Source of the DNA: Artemisia argyi | Lineage: Eukaryota > Streptophyta > Magnoliopsida > Asterales > Asteraceae | Assembly: GCA_030686995.1 (NCBI GenBank) | Contig: CM060708.1 | Span: forward strand, 184,143,115 to 184,207,114 | Length of the DNA stretch: 64,000 nucleotides | Direction of reading: 5' to 3' | Part shown: positions 1 to 11,346 of the stretch, piece after piece | Position numbering within the stretch: the stretch's first letter is position 1 | Layout of the letters: each line of letters starts with the position of its first letter | Notes under the pieces: model-generated | What the model saw: only the letters and a program-made list of their open reading frames with translations | Databases searched by the model: none | What the model was told of the DNA's origin: nothing | Program-made: the position numbers and the translations under genes

Positions 1-50
1 GATCGATTCAAGTTTTAAAATATAGTTTACTTTAAAAACTTGCCTGACGT

Positions 51-64
51 GGCTCTTATACCAA
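51..64 (-). promoter_or_regulatory. Primer-binding site (initiator-Met tRNA type)
   Basis: The minus strand reads TTGGTATAAGAGCC directly after the LTR end. It matches the TTGGTATCAAGAGCC and TTGGTATCAGAGC sites after the B and D LTRs with one difference. Its placement shows that 66-1340 is a 5' LTR rather than a 3' or solo LTR. Confidence 0.75.
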
Positions 65-65
65 T

Positions 66-1340
66 TGTGGGAAACTAGAAGGGGGGTTGAGTAGTTTACC
101 GACTTGTTTTCTTTAGTTATAAAAATTTCTTTGTGAAAAACTTAGATTCAAATGTGGATGAAATCAATCAACACCAATATGAACACAATACTATGCTAAC
201 ACAATCAAACAATAAGTATGTAAAGAAAAGAGATGGAAAGATCAAACCGAGACAACGAGATTTATAGTGGTTCGGTCACAAAGCTCTTCTTCGCCCTACT
301 CCACTCATCGAGTACCACACTTGAGAGTTCTAAGCACTATGTCAACAAAGCTCCTTTCAAGCGGAGAAAACCATACAACGTCGCTTACGTTATTTTTCGA
401 CACTAAACTAGATGTCGAGTACTAATCTTAGCTAGTACCAATATACCACGATCCACACAATCCTAACTTTTCACACGATCCTCACACAATATTCACGATC
501 CTCACAAGATTTACACAATCCTCACAATCTACTCTTGATCCACTTGATGAATACTAAATCACTCAACACTCAAGAGATCCTCAAGATCACAATGATCAAC
601 ACAACAACTAAGAGATACTAAAACACTTGATGTATATCAAGATACAATCAAGTAGACAACTAGTAATGCAAGTGCACTACTCTATGACACCAACACTTTG
701 TATCTTCTTGATACTTTGTGTTCTTCTCTTGACTAGTAGAGGTATGTAGATGATTCTTGGTTGGATGAAAGAATCACTCTTTAAACAAAAGAAAACTAAC
801 TAATGATCAAATGAGTGTAGAAAGAAAAAGAGGATGGAAGCTAGAAAGTTATGTGTGTGAAAGGATACCTAAAATCTGGGAAATGAAGTGGTATTTATAG
901 AATCTGAAAATTGGACCGTTTTAAAGGGGACGGCACCACTAATTGTCACACGGTATCACTAAATTTAGTGGTGAAAGTTTATTTGGGGGAGTTTGGAGCT
1001 GGTTTGGGTAAAATATAGCTCTTAGGAATGTTTTTGAAATGATTTTTCCTAAATAAAACATTTCTTCATAATTCAAAAATAATTTGTACAATGCATTTTT
1101 GAAAGGAAAGTTTTGTCAAGCTAAAAATGTGAAGTTCAAAACGCAAATTCACTTCTTTGATCATTTGTCAAGTTGTAAATTTGTTTGTTCATACCTAGAG
1201 TGATTGACGTAAAAATTGGATATTTCGACTAAAAACTTGTTTACGTTAATTTTGACCTAAAATGTTTTTACATTTTGTTATCATCAAAACATAGAGATAT
1301 CGAAATATGAGAATAACGTTTTTAGACATTATTTGCATCA
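66..1340 (-). mobile_element. 5' LTR of a minus-strand Sirevirus-like Copia element running off the left edge
   Basis: Read on the minus strand it begins TGATGCAAATAATG at 1340 and ends in CCCACA at 66, giving TG...CA termini and about 1275 bp. The plus-strand motif GGTATTTATAG near 890-901 is a minus-strand TATAAATACC box, the same TATA context as in the LTRs of elements B and D. The R/U5 part (GTATGGTTTTCTCC, GAACCACTATAAAT on the minus strand) is clearly homologous to the LTRs of B (11347-12599 and 29192-30419) and to the decayed LTR near 34.3 kb, so all belong to one superfamily. The LTR is followed to its left by a primer-binding site, so the body of the element lies beyond position 1. 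It inserted into Athila-like gag at 1341. Confidence 0.85.
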
Positions 1341-2930
1341 ATACACCCGAACCACCTAGAGCCCGCACTTTAGGAGAATACTCCCGACCTAGCCACCAAG
1401 GCTATCGAAACACCATTGAGTTCAACCAAGGAGCTAATGTGTCTCCCTTGCGATCTGACACCATCCGGTTGGTGCAAAGCGGATGTGCATTCCATGGACT
1501 TCGTTCCGAAGATCCAAACCAACATCTCAAGGATTTTCTTAAAATTGTTGATTCCATAGACCTTGATGTTGCCACTCGAGAGACGACCCAATTGCGTCTC
1601 TTTCAATTCTCTCTACATGACCAAGCTAGTCAATGGCTGGAGCGTTTACCCGCGGGATCCATCACTCCTTGGGATGATCTTACCTCTCGTTTCCTTGCGC
1701 AATTTTTCCCACCAGGAAGAACCACCAAGTTAAGGAATGACATCTTGATGTTCCAACAACGTCAAGGTGAAACCCTTTACGAAGCTTGGACTCGTTTCAA
1801 GGACTTACTCCAAAAAGTTCCTCGTCATGGCATAGATCTTTGGCTTCAAGTCCAAATCTTTTATGATCATGTCAATCAATCCACAAGGCAAACCATTGAC
1901 CAAGCGGCCGGTGGTAAGCTACGTGACAAGAATGCAGAAGAATCATGGGGAATCGTAGAAGATCTTGCTCTCTATGACAATGAATGTTGGAATGATCCCC
2001 TTGACTTGAACAAAACAGTCAAGGCAATATCTTTGCCTTCGAGCAACTCAAGCATTCCCGACCGTATGATCATGGAACTTGAGGACCAAGTCAAGTTTCT
2101 AATGAAATCCTACGAGGCTCCTAAACCTTCAAGCCAAGTGAACAAAATCACTTATTTATGTGAGTATTGTAGTGGTCCCCACGACACTCGTGATTGCATG
2201 GAACTCCCCAAACAAGATTTTGCGGACTATGCACCTTCGCGTACCGATAGAACGAGAGACAAGTGGTACACTTTCAACCCCGAGCCAAACACTCATGGTG
2301 ATTCCTACAATCCCTCTTGGAAAAATCACCCAAACCTTAGGTGGAAACAAAACTAAAACCCCTCTCAAAAAAAATTCTTCCAATCCACCTAATCGTTTCC
2401 AACCAAATGGCTCAACCCTGAATCGTACATTCAACAACAATCCTTCCAACAATTAAGGTAGTACCAATAATTTTGAAGGATTGATGTCCAATTTTATGGC
2501 ATCTCAAGAAGCGCGTGTGAGAAAGTTTGAAGCCGATTTCAAACAAAAGCAAAGCGAGATGACAAATAAAATTGACACCTTGTTGAAAATTCTAAATGAC
2601 CGAGACTTGGGAGCCCTTCCAAGCGACACAGTCAAGAACCCGAAACTAAACGTTAACTCCATTTCATTAGTTTCGTCTCCTAGTTCTTGCCCACAATATT
2701 ACTCGGTCAATGCTATTAGCACGTGTTTCAAGCAAACTCAAGTTCTTAAAAAAGACCAACATGATAAAACCACCAATAAAAAGTCAGTCAACAAAATAAT
2801 TGAAACACCTCTTACTCAAGACCTTGGCGAAGAATTCAAGGAACTTCACTTTGAGCGTCCGGTCATTGATGTCTTAGCTCGTGATCTGTACTTGCCCTTT
2901 TGGAAAAATATGAGAAAAAGCTTAAGTTAG
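1341..2930 (+). pseudogene. Athila-like Ty3/gypsy gag, 5'-truncated and frameshifted
   Basis: The reading frame from 1341 to 2356 encodes a retrotransposon gag core: a GYRNTIE segment, LVQSGCAFHGLRSEDPN, DQASQWLERLP, then FLAQFFPPGRTTKLRNDI and GETLYEAWTRFKDLLQKVP, which is the Retrotrans_gag fold as seen in Athila-lineage elements. A cysteine motif CEYCSGPHDTRDC lies near 2157-2200. A frameshift near 2345-2360 moves the frame to 2370-2930, with a TAA stop at 2454 where relatives have Gln. The tail holds a coiled segment (FMASQEARVRKFEADFKQKQ). The N-terminus was removed by insertion of the minus-strand LTR at 1340, so the apparent start at 1307 lies inside that LTR. It is dead sequence. The lineage call rests on remembered family motifs. 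Confidence 0.85.
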
Positions 2931-3472
2931 GTAAAAATGGGACTGCTTTCATTCAAAATAAATTACCTAAAAAATTAGATGATCTGGGCATATTTGTTTC
3001 ACCATGCAAGATCGTGAATTTTGAAGCTTTTGACACATTAGCCGATCTTGGGTCAAGCCTCAACTTGCTTCCGTTATCCCTATACACCACTCTTAAGCTA
3101 GGTAAATTAGATGAAACAGAAGTAATTATAGGCCTTGCGGATGGAAGTCGCATATCCGGTTGGGGTAGTAAAGGACGTATTGGTGCACATAGAAAGACTC
3201 ACTATTTTAGCCTATTTCCACGTCCTCGATATGGTTAGTGACACTACATGCCCTTTGCTACTAGGAAGAGGATTTCTAGCTACCGCAAGTGCGATGATTG
3301 ATTGTAAGGAATCTAAAATAGCGGTAGGAGAAGGTGAAACCTGGTCGGTCTATGATATTAAGAAACATGCCTATGACAACAATGAGGAACCCACACCACA
3401 TTGGGTAGATATAAATAGGACACCTTCTAGGTACGGACCCTGGATCAATAGGGACTTCATAGGGCCCTGATG
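2900..3472 (+). pseudogene. Athila-like aspartic protease (retropepsin) relic
   Basis: It continues the gag relic after a second frameshift near 2900-2930. LPKKLDDLG is followed by the active-site region DTLADLGSSLNLLPLSLY, where the usual D-T/S-G appears as D-L-G. The flap region follows, then a frameshift near 3150-3170, then PLLLGRGFLATASAMID, the typical C-terminal protease motif. The frame ends at the TGA at 3470. No reverse transcriptase or integrase follows: the next 1.3 kb has LTR character. The source element was therefore a gag-protease-only derivative or has lost pol by deletion. Confidence 0.75.
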
Positions 3473-4800
3473 AGGCGAAAAGTGTACTGTTTTTAAAGGG
3501 TCATTTAAGCCCGAATTCGAGATTATTTGATCAAATATTGCCCTAAATCATTCCTTTTGTCATTTTAGGTACTTTTTGAGAGAAATCTGGAAAAGGAAGC
3601 ATTTTGGACATTTTTGGAGCATAAAAGTGAAGAAAACGGCAAAGTCTCAATTTTCCTTGCTGGAACAGTACCTGACGGCATCAAGACTCTCCACATGACG
3701 GCATCAAGAGTTAAAAACGAGGTGGAAGTGGAAAATACACGTGACGGTCCAGAGAGTTTTTAAGCTTGTGACCTGACGGCGTCACCCAAGGCCGTCAGGG
3801 TCCAAACATTAGTGATGGCCCAGAGTATGTCTACACATGACGGCGTCACAAATAGATCTAGGCAATACAATTTTATGAAGGCGGCGAGTTGACGGCGTCA
3901 CGGGCTAACACATGACGCCGTCACGATGTAATATCTATATATAGTTTTCCAAATTTCATTACAAATTTGAGGGAAAAAACCCTAGTCCGAATTTTATCAG
4001 CTTTTCAAGGATTTCAACCCCTTGATTCTTTCATGTTCAATTGAAGATAAGTATTCCTTCAAATCATTCAATATGTCTATGTGTTGTTTTATTATATCTT
4101 ACGCTTGTCTTCTATTTAACATGCTAGGCTAGATCTTTATTGTGTTTGCTTAGATGTAGTGAAACCTGGATGTTAATTATGGGTTGATTGTTTGTTTATA
4201 ATTGTTACGGATGATTGTATTCGATGTTAGGCTTAAGAAAACTGGCAGACTTCCATTGGTAACTTGCTTGAACGTCTTAAGAAACATGATCGGATGTGTA
4301 CTATGATTTTTGGTTGTATTTAATGCGTAGGAGAATTCTAATGATCCCATGTTAGCATCTTCTAACGGCTCGACATAGGAGTGAAGTAGGATCTTATAGA
4401 GTTAGGGAATATTGTACATGGCCCTACGACTAGTATTAAGGAATATGACCCGTCATCCATGCAATTGTAACAAGCTAATCAACCAGTAAGAGATATATAG
4501 GGAGTAATGAAATCTAAGTAAACACAACTTTCCTCATTATTGTTTCCACCACATTAGTTTAATAGTTTCATTTTCATTTTTTTTTTTTTTATTTTGATTG
4601 CATTAGTAGTAAATTGGGTTAGTTGGCTAGCAACTAATTCCGCCCACTCCTTCAAAACCCGAGATTTTACTTGCTTTCATAAGAATATAAAAATACAAAA
4701 AGAATCATCCCTCACCTCTAGATCTAGTTTAGTCGGCATTCTAATCCTAGCGACACTATTCTTGAGTTGAACGATCAATCCCCCGGTACTTGTCACTATA
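3473..4800 (+). mobile_element. LTR-like 3' part of the Athila-like element, cut at 4800
   Basis: Non-coding sequence directly downstream of the gag-protease relic. It carries an array of TGACG palindromes (3666-3925), a TATA-like CTATATATAG at about 3943-3952, and a leader beginning AGGGAAAAAACCCTAG. The end reads GATCAATCCCCCGGTACTTGTCACTATA, a string I associate with the 3' part of Athila LTRs. The sequence is abruptly replaced by another LTR at 4801. The 5' boundary was not fixed; TGATGAGGCG at 3470 is a candidate. No second copy is in the window, so the LTR call is inference. Confidence 0.55.
3666..3925 (+). promoter_or_regulatory. Cluster of about eight TGACGGCGTCA-type palindromes upstream of a TATA box
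   Basis: Copies of TGACGGCGTCAC or close variants lie near 3672, 3700, 3743, 3773, 3837, 3890 and 3912, with an inverted half-site near 3791. TGACG is the core recognised by plant TGA-type bZIP factors (as-1-like elements). The cluster ends about 20-30 bp before a TATA-like run at 3943-3952. This is consistent with an LTR enhancer; binding is not shown. Confidence 0.5.
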
Positions 4801-5143
4801 TGTTGGGATCATACTTTTGTATTTGAGTCAAGTCTCGGCCATTACCTTTTGTAATAGGTTGCTTAGTTATTTATTTTACTATGTTTATGTTACAAGGCTT
4901 AAGTATGTAAGTCCATGGGCCTTGAAAGCCCACGTCTAAGTAGTAAGAGGGAAGAAGGGAGTGTTGCCCTACTCCTCCCTTATTAATACTAAGCTTATGT
5001 AAACATTATTCTTGTTGGTTATTTGAATATCTTAATGAAACTCTTGTTCTTTCACTCTTCATAATCTTATAATCAACCATCTCTTATTCTCATCTCATTT
5101 CTATCATTCTTATACTTGTGTTTACATAAATGGTGACCTAACA
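4801..5143 (+). mobile_element. LTR of a Copia element (343 bp), with PBS immediately downstream
   Basis: It starts TGTTGGGATC and ends GACCTAACA, near-complementary ends typical of short Copia LTRs. It is followed by a two-base spacer and TGGCATCAGAGCC at 5146-5158, a Met-tRNA primer-binding site. This makes it a 5' LTR (or the left part of a truncated element) inserted into the Athila LTR. Its sequence does not match the LTR at 8183-8508 beyond the first ten bases, so the two are not a pair. Confidence 0.75.
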
Positions 5144-5145
5144 AG

Positions 5146-5158
5146 TGGCATCAGAGCC
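5146..5158 (+). promoter_or_regulatory. Primer-binding site TGGCATCAGAGCC
   Basis: It lies two bases after the LTR end at 5143. It differs from the common TGGTATCAGAGC by one transition. This fixes the orientation of the element as plus strand. Confidence 0.7.
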
Positions 5159-5870
5159 TAGGTTTTTTAGTTTTTGGTTGATTTATTGTGATGTTATCTT
5201 GTCAAAATTGTATTTTTTGTGAGGTTCGAATCTGTTTTTTGAAGCTGTATACCATTTTCTTTAATTGTTATTACATTTTTTTTGGGTTAGCAGTTTTATT
5301 ACTTCAAAAAGTGGTCAAAATATATAAAGTCAATAATCTTTCACTGTCATCAACATTAACCTTTTTTATTGTGGTCATCTATGCACCTCGTAAACTGGTT
5401 TATGTAATATATGGTCGGAAAGGTGGCCGGAATACTGGTCTAATATATGGTCGGAAAGGTGGCCGGAAAAAAAATGGTCGGAATCTGAACGGAAAGGACA
5501 CCGGAATATGGTCAGCAGGTCAAAACCCTCTTTCTACGCGAAACTTCAATTTTTCTACGCATAACTTGGACAAGTTATGCGTAAGGGTCAACAAAGGGTC
5601 AAAACCCTTGTCTTACGCGTAAGATCTACGCAAAAGACATGGGTTACGCAAAAGTTAAACTTTACGCGTAAGACATGTCTACGCATAAGATTTCTACGCG
5701 TAAGATTTCTACAAATCTACGCATAAAGTTACGCGTAAGATCTGGTCTACGCAAAACATTATGCGTAAAGTGTCCAAAACAGTATAAGAATGAAGATGAA
5801 GCAGAAATAGACCTCGACCTAACCAAAATACACTCAACAGTTGACTTCTGTTTGTAACATCACAAGTCCC
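5159..5870 (+). mobile_element. Leader / internal fragment of the 4801 Copia element
   Basis: Sequence downstream of the PBS with no recognisable gag. At 5405-5475 there is a near-perfect direct repeat with a 36-bp period (TAATATATGGTCGGAAAGG twice), followed by the ACGCGTAAG palindrome cluster described separately. The open stretches here translate to low-complexity Gly/Arg/Lys sequence and are not credible genes. Where the element ends to the right is unclear. Confidence 0.4.
5528..5772 (+). repeat. Dense cluster of (C)TTACGCGTAAG / TACGCATAAG motifs
   Basis: About a dozen copies of a TACGC(G/A)TAAG-like motif, direct and inverted, occur in roughly 245 bp. At least one is the perfect palindrome CTTACGCGTAAG (near 5611). 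Spacing is irregular, so it is not a simple tandem repeat. CpG and TpA density is unlike the flanks. Function unknown. Confidence 0.7.
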
Positions 5871-8182
5871 AACCGTTAAACCCTCACTTGGTCATTCCCC
5901 AACCCTTATTACACTCGATCAAGATACGAAAAAAAATGATAATAAAATAAATAAGATATGATCTCAGTTTCTGTTTGGTCTCACTAACTTACAACCTTTT
6001 ACAAGGTAAACCAAACCAAAATCATCATTGATCAAATTTTTGAAGTTAAACTTCATTTATATTCGAACAAAAAGAGAAGAATCTTAACTAGAAAGTTATT
6101 TTCATTCTTGGTTCGATCAGAACACAACAACATAATGAAAAGGCAAATTATCACCTACCTGAGACCACAAATGGATCTTGATACCAGTAAATGGTTTCTT
6201 TACTTAGACCGTGCATAACAGGAAGACAAAGGTAAAGGTACGAGTGTACTTGTGGTTGTGTTGATTCGACATGTTATTTGTTTGGATATGATTGTTGATG
6301 GAGAAACTGAGATTGTAAGTTTGGTGAGAGATTCGAGAGTATGAGGGGGCGGATAAGAATGAAGTGATTAGGTTAAAATTATCAGGATATATTATCTTTG
6401 AACCGGGTGGTTGGATTTGTGGACTAGATCGGGTATCAAGATTTGGGCCTGTATTATTCTTCTAATTCTTTTAGGCCCGGTTTAATTAATCCATAGACTG
6501 GGCTTCACTAATATAACAATTGAATCATGGACTGGGCTAAGATGGTCATAAACCGAAAGTTTTATTAAAATCTTGAGCTAAAATGTGAATATTCAAATGT
6601 ATTTTTTTAATACATTGAGTTAACTTTTGGTATTATTTTTAACAAAAAGGAGTGGTATTTTGGTCACTACAAATTTTCACGGGGAGATACATTTTTTGAC
6701 AAGATCGGGAACCATTATCAAGTTCATTAAACCGTAAAAAGGGCTAGTTTTGGGCATTTAACCGCAAGATGTGACTACGACGTCAATTCTTTATTATTTA
6801 TTTGAGGATGAAGTGGAATTTCACGGGTGCGTGTACTTAGTATCTGAAGATATCGGGGTTTGTTGGATGCATGATTCTTCGAGATCCTTGTTCAAGCTTT
6901 TAACCTTTAAAATGACGAAGACTTGGATATCTAGTTATTTTTGTGATTCTTTCTTTCTATTACCACAAAATAACTATCACTTTAAGGAGTTACGTTGTAG
7001 TGCTCAGTGTCACATGAAGTTGTGAATAGTCAAGAGGTGATGTACGTCTTATACTTGATGGTTGGTTGGTTGATGAGTATAGAGTACTTAGGGATTCGAA
7101 CGGGTGCGAACTCTCTACACCGCTCTTTGTCATACATTAGTGCAAGTTTAAGTCACAAGTTCGGGTTATTTTACTTCAGTCTCAAGTTCGTCAAATTGGG
7201 TTTTTCTCCATCAGTAGTCACTACAAAAAAGCCGTCAGAATGATAATGGGGTCGGTAATGAGTTAGTTGAGAGGAGTATAAAAGAGTAGAGTTGTTTATC
7301 AGCAGTTGATTCTCACGGGCTATTTACGATACTTCACACGTATTCGGTTAATTAGACACATGGGGTTACGCTGCCTCCGTTTCCATCGTAAACATAGTGT
7401 GTATGCTTCCGATTCTGCGAAGACATCGTGGGGGAAGAGAGAGTGGGTGTTCTTTGCTTTCTTTGACTTTTCTTGACTTCTTTGCGAAAACACTCATTTT
7501 CCACGAGGTTCTGCAATTAGGGGGAAGAAATGTGCACATCAGGGACACATAATAGACTCATGTGATCGAGCTTACAATTTTATTACTACCGGAGAGACGT
7601 CCGCAGAGATGATCAGTGGTTCAGTTTTGTGATTTTGGTGTAATCATTTCAACTCTCGCGGGGTGCGAAGTGCGAAATAGCCTACTTAAGTGAGATGATC
7701 TTGCTGATTTCTTGCATGTTACCCCCGAACGGAACTTCCGCATTGAGTACAACTGTGATTAAGTGACTAGTCAGATTTGCTTGGTGTGGTTTGTGATGTC
7801 ATCTACAAATTCCGTTGCGTACTCAAAACTTCAATAGTTAGAAGACATGTGGACTACATCAAAGTTTCGAATCTGCTGAAGACGGTTGTCAGTTTGGGGG
7901 GAAGCTGATTCGGAAACTTCGCAAAAAAGAAGTATACGAAGAAGCCGCTAAAGACATGCAGCATGAATTGGGGGGGAAGTTAATCCATTTCATGCATATT
8001 ACATCATTTCCCTACAAGTGAAGAAAAAAGTTCTCAAGCCGAGGTACAAGATGAAGACAAAGAACGTCAACTGTCACCATCCTCAACAATTTGAAGAGCT
8101 TATGAAGACCTTTCTTTATTCTTATTTGTCCTTGTAGGAAATGTTGTAAGTAATCCCTTATGTCGCCCCATTGGGGGAAGAT
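5871..8182. other. Unrecognised sequence ending in a polypurine tract before the 8183 LTR
   Basis: No convincing coding region. The part 5880-6700 looks like ordinary AT-rich intergenic DNA. From about 7430 the plus strand contains five G-rich tracts of the form GGGGGAAG (near 7431, 7530, 7898, 7970 and 8172). The last one directly abuts the LTR at 8183 and is its polypurine tract. This suggests that 7400-8182 is the 3' non-coding end of a decayed Copia element. Its short open frames have no recognisable domain. Confidence 0.4.
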
Positions 8183-8508
8183 TGTTGGGATCAAAGTTTG
8201 TAATCCCAACACGTAAATGGAACGACATTATCGGGATTACATTAGTTATCTCATTTAACCAAAACACAAGGACTAGAATCGTAATATTGTAATAGTTAGT
8301 TTGTGTTAGGCTATATAAGCCCTCCTAGACTTCACTAGGAGGGTGAGACTCTTTGTGTAATTTACTCTTTTATTATCAATAAACACATAGTTTTTCCATT
8401 CTCTCTATACTCTCTCTCTCTCTCTCTCTCTCTAACCATGGAGTTCATGTTCTTCCATTGTACCCGACCTCCCGAATCACAATAATCAATCAAAACCATG
8501 ATCCTACA
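8183..8508 (+). mobile_element. 3' LTR of a decayed Copia element (326 bp)
   Basis: It begins TGTTGGGATC after the polypurine tract TTGGGGGAAGA and ends GATCCTACA, giving short inverted ends. It contains a TATA-like GGCTATATAAGCC at about 8311-8323 and a (TC)n tract at 8409-8434. Immediately to its right is the interior of element A's gag/pol, so the LTR interrupts A. No matching 5' LTR or target duplication was found, which suggests the left part of this element was deleted. Confidence 0.7.
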
Positions 8509-11346
8509 GCAAATATGACAAATTGTTGTATGAGCGTGCATTAAAGAACATGAAAGAGCAAAATAATCTTTTGAGGGCTCAGCTTGAAAGTCAAAAAGGG
8601 AAGAGTGAGGATACTAAGTTTGCAAAACCATCGACTTCGGAGAAACCAAATGTTTCTAACACGGTTCAAAAATCAAAAATGTCCATTTCACGGTTTGCTC
8701 CAAAAGTCGATGAGAAAAAGGATTTCAAAAAACCAGTCACTCCAACACCCTTTCCCAAGCAAAGTGAAAATGTAAAGATTGTTGATAAAGGAAAAGTGGT
8801 TGTCGAAACATCAAAAGTGATAGCACCTGGCCTTTATAGGATTAGTCCCACTATTGCGTCTGCCTCAACATCTAAGACAAATGCGTGCAAAAAGGATAAT
8901 TCTAAAGAGTCTAGTGATGCTAAAAAGGACAACAATATAAATCCTAACGCGTGTGCCTCACCTTCTACAGGATTAGAAAGTACCTCTTGGAGCAGCAGAC
9001 TAAAGCCTAGGAGCAATACAAGGAACAATAGAGTCTCACCTGCCTCTAAGAGTAGTTGCAAGAATAAAGTTGAAGAAGTAGAAGAACACCCTAGGAATTT
9101 ATCGCTTTGTAATAAGAGACATATTTCATCTGAATGTAATGTCGAGAGTACTGGTTCTAATGCATGTAATGACTCTGTTTGTTTGATATGCAAGAAATGT
9201 TTAATTAATTATGTTCATGATGAATGTGTTTCTAAGAATGTGAAGGTTATGCCTGAACAGAAGAGCGTTCCAAAAGGAACTAGTGCTAGATCTAGATCTA
9301 TTGAAAGATTAGTTGGATGCTTTAGGTCTACCACTAGTAACCGCATGCCTAGGAACTATCTTAAGTACTGTGTATGGAAACCAACGGGTAGAGAATTCAT
9401 TCTCCAGGTTGGAAAATTAAAAGTTGTTCAAATTGCACATGTAGAAACATTCTATGAGTGTGATATGGATTTTACCCCTAATCCAATGGAACCAAATTCA
9501 AAACGGTTTCCAAATACAAAATCTTCTGTTCTTCGCAGGTTATCAAAATATGTCTTTGGATCGTCGACTCGGGTTGCTCCAAGCACATGACCGGGAATTT
9601 AAAGCTGCTGATCAATTTCATCTGGTAATTCATGGGAATTGTACGCTTTGGAAATGATCATGTAGCAGCAATTCTGGGTTTTGGAGATCTTTTGTTTGGG
9701 AATTTTTTGATCACTCGAGTTTACTACGTCGAAGGGTTGGGACATAATTTGTTTTCAGTTGGGCAGTTTTGTGATGCAGATTTAGAAGTTGCATTCAGGA
9801 AAAACACGGTTTTTATTAGAAATTTGGTTGGTAATGATCTCTTAACTGGTAATCGTGGCACAAACTTGTATGCTATCGACATCAACCAAATGGCTTCTAC
9901 ATCACCAATTTGTCTTATGACAAGGGCAACCGAAACAAAGTCCTGGTTGTGGCATAGAAGATTATCCCATCTCAATTTCGACACCATCAACAAGTTAGCC
10001 AAAGACAACATCGTCACCGGACTTCCTAAGTTCAAATACACCAAGGAACACCTATGTCCATCATGCGAACAGGGAAAAAGTAAAAGAGCATCATATAAAC
10101 CTAAAACCGTACCTAGTTCGGAAGCAAGGTTACATATGTTGCACATGGACTTATGTGGCCCAATGAGAGTTGAAAGCATCAATCGAAAGAAGTATATTCT
10201 TGTTATTGTTGATGATTATTCAAGATATACTTGGGTAAAGTTTCTGAGATCAAAAGACGAAGCACCAGGCATCATCATCACCTTTCTGAAGCGTATTCAA
10301 GATCTACTTCAAGCTCCAGTAAGGATTGTAAGAACAAATAATGGCACAGAATTCACTAATCAGGAGTTAAGAACCTACTTTGAAGATGTTGGAATTACAC
10401 ATCAAGCATCAGTTGTTAGAACTCCACAGCAGAATGGGGTAGTTGAAAGAAGAAATCGAACACATGTGGAAGCTGCTCGTACAATGCTGATATATTCTAG
10501 TGCACCACTATTCTTATGGGCTGATGCTGTTGCCACTGCTTGTTTTACTCAAAACTGATCCCTAATCCATCCAAGATTCAATAAAACCCCATATGAGCTA
10601 GTGAACAACCGGAAACCTGACATCTCTTACCTTCACGTGTTTGGCGCGTTGTGCTATCCGACGAACGACAGAGAAGATCTAGGAAAGTTGAAAGCTAAGG
10701 GTGATATTGGAATCTTCATTGGATATTCAGAAAACTCGAGGGCATTCAGGGTGTATAATAGAAGAACGAAAAGGAAAATAGAGACGACGAATGTGAAGTT
10801 TGACGAGATTTCACAAATGGCTTCTGAGAGACTCGCTCTAGAACCCGCGCTTAATCCAATGGATTCTAATCAAACCAGATTAGGACCCGCACCAAACCAG
10901 CAGACTTCTGGACACATCAGTTCAGGACTCGTGCCTCAAGGAGCTCATTCAACAAACACGGATAAACCTTCAGAACAAGAACTGGAAAATTTCTTCGAGT
11001 TAATGTTTGATGAATATTATGGTGGAACTTCGACAAATGCATCTCAACAACATTCCGCTGCACCCACTCAAAACCATCAACCACCACCACCACAAGATGC
11101 ATCTACAATAATCGAAGCTGAAGCACCAACTACCTCAACGTCATCTACATCTACTCCAGTAACTTCAGTTATTGAAACTGTTCTACCAAGAGTTGATGAG
11201 CAACACCAAAACACAAATTTTCAAGAAGAACCAACAAATAATTCAAACGATGTTGCGTTAGAATAAGAAGAAGTATTTGAAAACCCATTTGCAACAAACT
11301 CTGCTGAATCTTCTTCAAGGTTACAAGAACCATCTAACACACATAT
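8509..11346 (+). pseudogene. Element A: Copia gag C-terminus, protease and integrase (pol part 1)
   Basis: A Sirevirus-like Copia polyprotein. 8523-9535 is the Lys/Ser-rich gag-protease linker. After a frameshift near 9535-9550 the protease motif WIVDSGCSKHMTG lies at 9557-9595. GAG-pre-integrase follows (LWHRRLSHLNFDTINKL and CPSCEQGKSKR). The integrase core comes next: first Asp in HMDLCGP; second position RTNNGTEF, where families normally have RTDNGTEF (Asp to Asn); Glu in NGVVERRNR. In-frame stops lie at 9626, 10556 and 11264. The frame is cut at 11346 by element B and resumes exactly in register at 30425. The 5' part of gag was lost to the 8183-8508 LTR. Not functional. Confidence 0.9.
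11342..11346 (+). repeat. Target-site duplication CATAT (left copy, element B)
   Basis: CATAT precedes the 5' LTR of B and recurs at 30420-30424 after its 3' LTR. Removing B and one copy restores a continuous reading frame of element A across the site, which confirms B's boundaries. Confidence 0.9.

Noticed and set aside
6150..6340. Possible first exon of a host gene on the minus strand (CTCAG/GTAGGTG donor near 6155, CT-rich leader near 6330)
   Set aside because: Only a donor-like site and a short frame; no downstream exons or recognisable protein to the left.
4801..8508. Treating the LTRs at 4801-5143 and 8183-8508 as a pair of one element
   Set aside because: Only the first ten bases agree and the flanks (CTATA and GCAAA) are not a target duplication. 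They are two families.
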